Source of the DNA: Anadara kagoshimensis
Taxonomy: Eukaryota; Mollusca; Bivalvia; Arcoida; Arcidae
Reading direction: 5' to 3'
Length of the DNA stretch: 64,000 nt
NCBI GenBank assembly: GCA_021292105.1
Contig: CM037857.1
Location: 36,587,932-36,651,931 of the forward strand
The notes under the pieces were generated by a model. That model did no database searches. It saw only the letters and a program-made list of their open reading frames with translations, and was not told where the DNA came from. Made by a program: the position numbers and the translations under genes. Positions 58,905-64,000 of this stretch are shown here, piece by piece (within the stretch, counting starts at the first letter, position 1; every line of letters starts with the position of its first letter).

Positions 58905-61497
58905 GAGTCATTCTCTGTAAGGACCAGACGATTTGGCTATGTTTTGGAAATCACATGTCTCAGATTTTGATGACATTGCACATAATTGTTAAATACACAT
59001 AAAAAATCAAAATGAAAAGCCCCATGCAAAATTTTAAATCATCGTCTCCATGGTAACCAACCACTAAGAGGCTAATCTCTGGAATTTCAGTCAATTTTAG
59101 GTGCATATCAAATATGCCACCAGAATATGCTATTTATGATAGTGATCTTCAATATTTTGTTTTTATTCGGAACTTTGATGGTCATCCTTATCTTTTTCAA
59201 GTCAAAACTGTAGGATTTTACAAGTTTTCATTTATTTTGAGTCAATTTTATCTCAAAAAATGCTCTAAAATTGACCTAAACTAGCTGAACTTTGAGATTG
59301 AATATTTTGAAAACGCGGGCACTGGAATAGTATCACAAACATTTAAGTTATAGGGGAAAGTGGATTCAACAAAATATCAAAAAATTAGAGTGGTACTTTT
59401 TGATTAAAGAAAATAAATCAGTTTCAAATTTACAGAAATAGCCCTAGCAGGGTCCCTTTTTAAGAAAGAATTATCTCCCCTTAGTAAACAATATAATATT
59501 TATTTTCTCTTTTTGATATGTTTCATCTCGTAAGTGCCAAACATTTAATTAAATAGTATTTTTAAAAAATAAGTATATTAACTTATATATATTTTGATTA
59601 AAATCCTGACAATAAAGCACAAAAGTTATATTTGTAATGAACTTTTTTATTAAACACTTGAAAAAATATTTGTATTTTACATGTTTAAAATAGGTCTCCC
59701 TTTATCAACAGAATTAGTTCCCTTTATTTACCAATAAATGGGATTTCTTTTCTCTTTGTCATATTTTTTTTTTAAATTCATTGAAAAATATCTAATTTTT
59801 TGCACTCACAAATATCATGGTTTATTATTTGTATGTTTGAATCTTTATATATGTTTACAAATAAATATGCTTTTATTATGTAATTGATTACGAGGCACTG
59901 AAACTTCGTAATATTCTTATACTTTATAGGAATTTTCTAACAATTGGTTGGTGAATTTGGTTAAATCTGGCTAACTATATACACTGTCGTGTCATTAAAA
60001 TTTTGGTCCATTACAGTTTCTCATTTTAAACTAAGTACTCTATTTTCCTACAGTTGTTGCAGCTTTAAAACTAACATGATCTTGTTCATGACAAGTAAAC
60101 GTGCATCTATTGAAATCTATTAGAGCCTTCAATTAATAAACATTACAGTTTTTTTCTTTCATAATAATATACCACTGCTGTAGCTCAGTTGGTAAAATGC
60201 TCTCTCAGTAAGAGGTAGGTCGTGGTTGGAACCCCGACCAAGTCTATCCCTATACCCGAAGTTTGGTATGCATACTACCTATTCTTTTGCCAACCACTGT
60301 CCCAGTGGTTAAACACCATTACTGAACTCAACTCTATGATATAATAAAGATAGAACACATTCAAACATAACTCCAACTATAGATTAAAACTATTATTAAC
60401 CAAAATTGTAATGACAAGACAATGTATATATAGTTAACAAGATTTAACAAAATTCACCAACCAATCGTTAAAAAATCCTATAAAGTATAAGAATATTACG
60501 ATGTTTCAGTGCTTTGTAATCAATCACATAATAAAATCATTTTTATTAAAATTGTAAACATATATAAAGATTCAAACATACAATTAATAAACCATGATAT
60601 TTGTGAGTGCAAAAAAATAGACATTTTTCAATGAAATTTAAAAAAAGTACAACAAAGAGAAAAGATATTCCATTTCTTGTTAAACAAAGGGAGCTAATTC
60701 TGTTGATAAAGGGGACAAATTACTAAACATGTAAAATCCAAATACTTTTTTAAGTGTTTAATAAAATAGCTCATTACAAATATAGTTTTTGTGCTTTCTT
60801 GCCAGGATGTTAATCAAAATATATATAGGTAAATATACATATTTTTTAAAAATAATTAATTGATTAAATGTTTGGCACTTAGGAGATGAAACATATCAAA
60901 AAGAGAAAATAAATATCATATTGTTTATTAAAGGGAGATAATTCTTTCTTAAAAAGGGACCCTGCTAGGGCTATTTCTGTAAATTTGAAACTGATTTATT
61001 TTCTTTAATCAAAAAGTACCACTCTAATTTTTTGATATTTTGTTGAACCCACTTTCCCCTATAACTTAAATGTTTGTGATACTATTCCAGTGCCCGCGTT
61101 TTCAAAATATTCAATCTCAAAGTTCAGCTAGTTTAGGTCAATTTTAGAGCATTTTTTGAGATAAAATTGACTCAAAATAAATGAAAACTTGTAAAATCCT
61201 ACAGTTTTGACTTGAAAAAGATAAGGACGACCATCAAAGTTCCGAATAAAAACAAAATATTAAAGACAACCATCATAAGTGGCATATTCTAGCGGCATAT
61301 TTGATACGCACCCAAATTTGACCTAAAATCCAGAGATTGACCTCTTAGTGGTTGGTTACCATGGAAACGATATGAAAAATTCTAAGTTTGATAATTTTTT
61401 CTTGGTTTCTTATATGTAGCCATTGTTTAGGTAAATTATTTTCAAAATCTGTGACATGCGATTTCCAGAGGAGTTTGGTCCTTACAGAGAATGACTC
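58905..61497. mobile_element. 2.6-kb foldback element flanked by TTAA
   Basis: The left arm (58905 to about 60015) and right arm (about 60395 to 61497) are inverted copies of about 1.1 kb, clearly alignable but diverged by eye. The ends read GAGTCATTCTCTGTAAGGAC and are bordered by TTAA at 58901-58904 and 61498-61501, the target used by piggyBac and Kolobok elements. Arms contain CTCCATGGTAACCAACCACT near the outside and AATTTTCTAACAATTGGTTG near the inside. The centre holds a truncated SINE. No coding sequence is seen. Confidence 0.8.
60171..60336 (+). mobile_element. Internally shortened tRNA-derived SINE
   Basis: The head reads GTAGCTCAGTTGGTAAAATG and GGTCGTGGTTGGAACCCCG; the tail reads GTTAAACACCATTACTGAAC. 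Most of the body seen in 23093-23420 is absent. It lies in the spacer of the foldback element. Confidence 0.75.
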
Positions 61498-61650
61498 TTA
61501 AGAGATCTTTATAAAACTTAACAGGAACAATCTTTGTTTGGAGTATATGTAGATGTACCATTGGCTATTGGTATGTTGACCATTTACATGGTTGGGAAAA
61601 CATGGATTTCCTAGTTGGGTTTCTTTTGGGACAGTGTTATAACTTTTTAT

Positions 61651-61886
61651 ACCCCTGCAAACTAGTTTTAGGGGGTATGTCTGTATGTCTGTGTGTCTTT
61701 CTGTGTAAAATCCTGTCCAGGCCATATCTCATAGCTGCTTTGGACGACTGTCATAAACCTTCACATGAATAATCTTCAAGGTGTGTCATGACTTTGAGCC
61801 AAGGTCATATCGGAAAGGTCAAGGCCGCAGGAAAACAGTAAATGTTGGGGGCAGGGGTTACCGACTCTCAAGAGACAGTTTTCGTT
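61651..61886 (+). mobile_element. ACCCCC-hairpin family repeat (copy 3)
   Basis: Starts TACCCCTGCAAACTAGTTTT then AGGGGGTATG and ends CAAGAGACAGTTTTCGTTAT. It holds AAGGTCATATCGGAAAGGTC and lies just outside the foldback element. Confidence 0.65.
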
Positions 61887-62480
61887 ATAACGTGTTTTGA
61901 TTGAAAAACAATGCATAGCTGAATATCATGTACTTTTCAGTATCCATAGTAACATTAAATAACACAATCAAATGATAAAAAACAAACATACTAACCCATG
62001 TCCGAATCACAATCCAGAAGCAAAGTAAAAACTTTGGAACTGACAAGTTAGGTTAGATACGTGAACTTCCACCAGGGAAGTGAGGCCAGGTGCTCCGGAA
62101 GGGAAGCGCCTCCTGTTTAGCTAGCTACACCCGCCACGTGTGTAATCAAAATTGTGTGAAAGGAACATGGAACTATGAATTAGTTCAGGAAAAAAAACAT
62201 ATTTAGGAAAACCCACAAATTTTGAAATTTAACTCGGGATCGAAATTGAGATTAGTCAATGCAATTTTGCCATAGATCAAAACTTGGTAGTTTATCACCA
62301 CATTTAACTAAAAGGAAAAACTACTTACATTTCTGATGTTTATGAAGTATATGTACATTGTTGGGTACTCACTGTGTGAAATATCCCTGTAATATGAATG
62401 TTGTCTAAAATTTGATGTTACTTTTAACAAGCATGTACTGCATTTTGACGAGTTGCAGTTCTTTATCATGATTAATTGAT
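61887..62480. other. Intergenic with a rearranged repeat piece
   Basis: No gene. Positions about 62030-62160 share two segments with 18237-18410, one inverted and one direct (CTTCCACCAGGGAAGTGAGG and TGTTTAGCTAGCTACACCC). Confidence 0.4.
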
Positions 62481-62812
62481 TAATGGTGTTTAACGTCCCA
62501 GTCAAGACTATTTCACTTATACCGAGACGTCGCCAGCTATAGGCGAAGGTGCAGAAATTTTGCCTGTGCGTTGCGCTGATGGCATTATACAGCAGGGCTC
62601 TTTAACGTGCCAAGCCCACCGTGACACGGGGTCTCGTTTATTTTAAGTTTTCATCCGAAAAAAACGTAACTTTCCTTTCGTAATGCCAACTGCTTGGCTA
62701 AAGAACAGTCATTACCCACTTTCAAGTCTTGGGTCAGACCCGGCCGGGGTTCGAACCCACAACCTCCCACTTACGGAGCGAGCACTTTACCAACTGAGCT
62801 ACCGCAGTGGTC
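62481..62812 (-). mobile_element. tRNA-derived SINE (23093 family), well preserved
   Basis: On the minus strand the head is GGTAGCTCAGTTGGTAAAGT with B box GGTTCGAACCCCGG. The body matches 23093-23420 and the tail ends TTGACTGGGACGTTAAACAC. It is the best-preserved B box of the four copies. Confidence 0.88.
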
Positions 62813-63010
62813 TATCTTTATTATGATACCTCACCTGTATAAAGTAGAGAACTTGTGTCATTGTGACTGATGCCATCTAAGCATCCTTTTATAGATATTA
62901 CAACTGGCTACATTCAGTGTCCAACATCAGGGAAAATAAGGGAAATTTTAAGCTCAATTCAACTCATTTTCAGTTAGACCTTTACATACTAGTGTTACTT
63001 TTATTAATAA

Positions 63011-63620
63011 TTCATGTAGGAATCGCCATGTCTGTCCGTGTAAACTGGAGTCCGGACCATATCTCATAGCTGCTTTGGATGACTGTCATTAAACTTCACA
63101 TGAATAATCTTCATGATCCAAAAGTGAGTCATGACATTGAGCCAAGGTCATATCGAAAAAGGTCAATGTTGTAGAAAAAGTATGTTTGTAAATCGTGTCT
63201 GGACCATATCTCAAAGCTGCTTTGGACGACTGTCCTAAAACTTAACATGAATAATCTTCATGGTCTAAATGTGTGTCATGATCTTGAACTAAGGTCATAT
63301 CTGAAAGGTCAAGGTCACGGAAAAAGTATGTTGAAAATGATGTCTGAGCCATATCTCATAACTTTTTTGGATGACTATCATAAAACTTCACATGAATAAT
63401 CTTCATGGTCCAAAGATGTGTCATGACATTTAACCAAGGTCATATCGTCATGGTTGAAGGTGGAAAAATATGTTTGAAAATATTGTCTGGGTCATACCTT
63501 TTAGCTGCTTCGGAAGACTGTCATAAAACTTCACATGAATAATCTCCTTGTTCGAAAGATGTGTCATGATCTTAAACCAAGGTCATATCACATTAAACCC
63601 TTTAGATGTTGGGGGGGGCT
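63011..63620 (+). repeat. Tandem array of the ACCCCC-hairpin family core
   Basis: About four units of about 145 bp with CATATCTCATAGCTGCTTTG, AACTTCACATGAATAATCTT and CCAAGGTCATATC. The usual 5' hairpin is missing or decayed and no clear 3' end was found. Confidence 0.65.
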
Positions 63621-64000
63621 TGACTGACAAGGCTTGGCTGCTTACTTTGGAACGCTGTAAATATTCAAACAAACCACGTGTTTATGTCAGTAATTATATC
63701 CATGATCATTTAAACTTTACTTGCATATTATAATTGTTATTGCGTAAAGATCCATTCTCTTCCGATATCCAAATTCCTCAAATTATTTGGAATAAACAGG
63801 GCATTACTTGAGTGGTCTTTTCAAAAGGGATGGCTCTGGCATATGGATTACAGTATCTAATTGGGGGTAATGAAAATACCTGGTTTTCTCTCAATACCGT
63901 ATTGATATCAGCATAAACACTTAACTGTATGTAAAACACTGTTATACACCTAACACCATTGAATCAAACTGCAAGACAACTTAACTTCATCAACAGTACT
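63621..64000. other. Window end, nothing recognised
   Basis: No gene, RNA or repeat boundary could be supported up to the end of the window. Confidence 0.3.

Overview
The window is nuclear DNA of an animal, most likely a bivalve mollusc: AT-rich, intron-rich, with GT-AG introns of hundreds to thousands of bases. It is packed with element families of molluscan type: tRNA-headed SINEs ending in a GACGTTAAACACC-like tail, hairpin-started repeats that end in GGCCTCTTGTT, and many short inverted-repeat elements. The organism call is an inference from these repeats and from protein content; no search was run. There is no rRNA, no credible tRNA gene, no CRISPR array and no bacterial operon.

Four multi-exon genes were rebuilt by matching splice sites and reading phase. 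(1) 912-2533, minus strand: a 318-aa leucine-rich-repeat protein with an acidic tail, in two coding exons. (2) 4885-17841, plus: an endonuclease/exonuclease/phosphatase (EEP) superfamily protein in ten recognisable exons with all catalytic motifs; its first exon was not found. (3) 19246-25268, minus: the single gene of a 6.57-kb hAT DNA transposon (19065-25632). It splices an OTU-type cysteine-protease exon in frame to a TTF zinc finger, a transposase core and a hAT dimerisation domain, giving 1071 aa with no interruption. (4) 32174-50003, plus: a 510-aa coiled-coil protein that I recognise as CCDC125, in eleven coding exons.

Layout: 1-4.9 kb holds the LRR gene and a divergent intergenic region with a 115-bp near-perfect palindrome. 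The EEP gene fills 4.9-17.8 kb; its introns carry a 51-bp minisatellite, a 40-bp array that copies an exon end with its splice donor, and a Tigger-like insertion. The hAT element follows at 19-25.6 kb, with SINEs nested in its first intron. A repeat-rich stretch at 25.6-31.5 kb includes eleven 145-bp units that each carry nuclear-receptor-like half-sites. CCDC125 fills 32-50 kb; its introns hold a second, decayed hAT piece, a 66-bp satellite and several MITEs. From 50 to 64 kb there is 3' flank and repeats, including a 2.6-kb foldback element between TTAA sites.

The most notable items are the OTU-hAT transposase fusion, the repeated duplication of exon 3' ends together with their donor sites in two unrelated genes, and the amplified receptor half-sites upstream of CCDC125. 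All introns and boundaries are read by eye and need transcript support.
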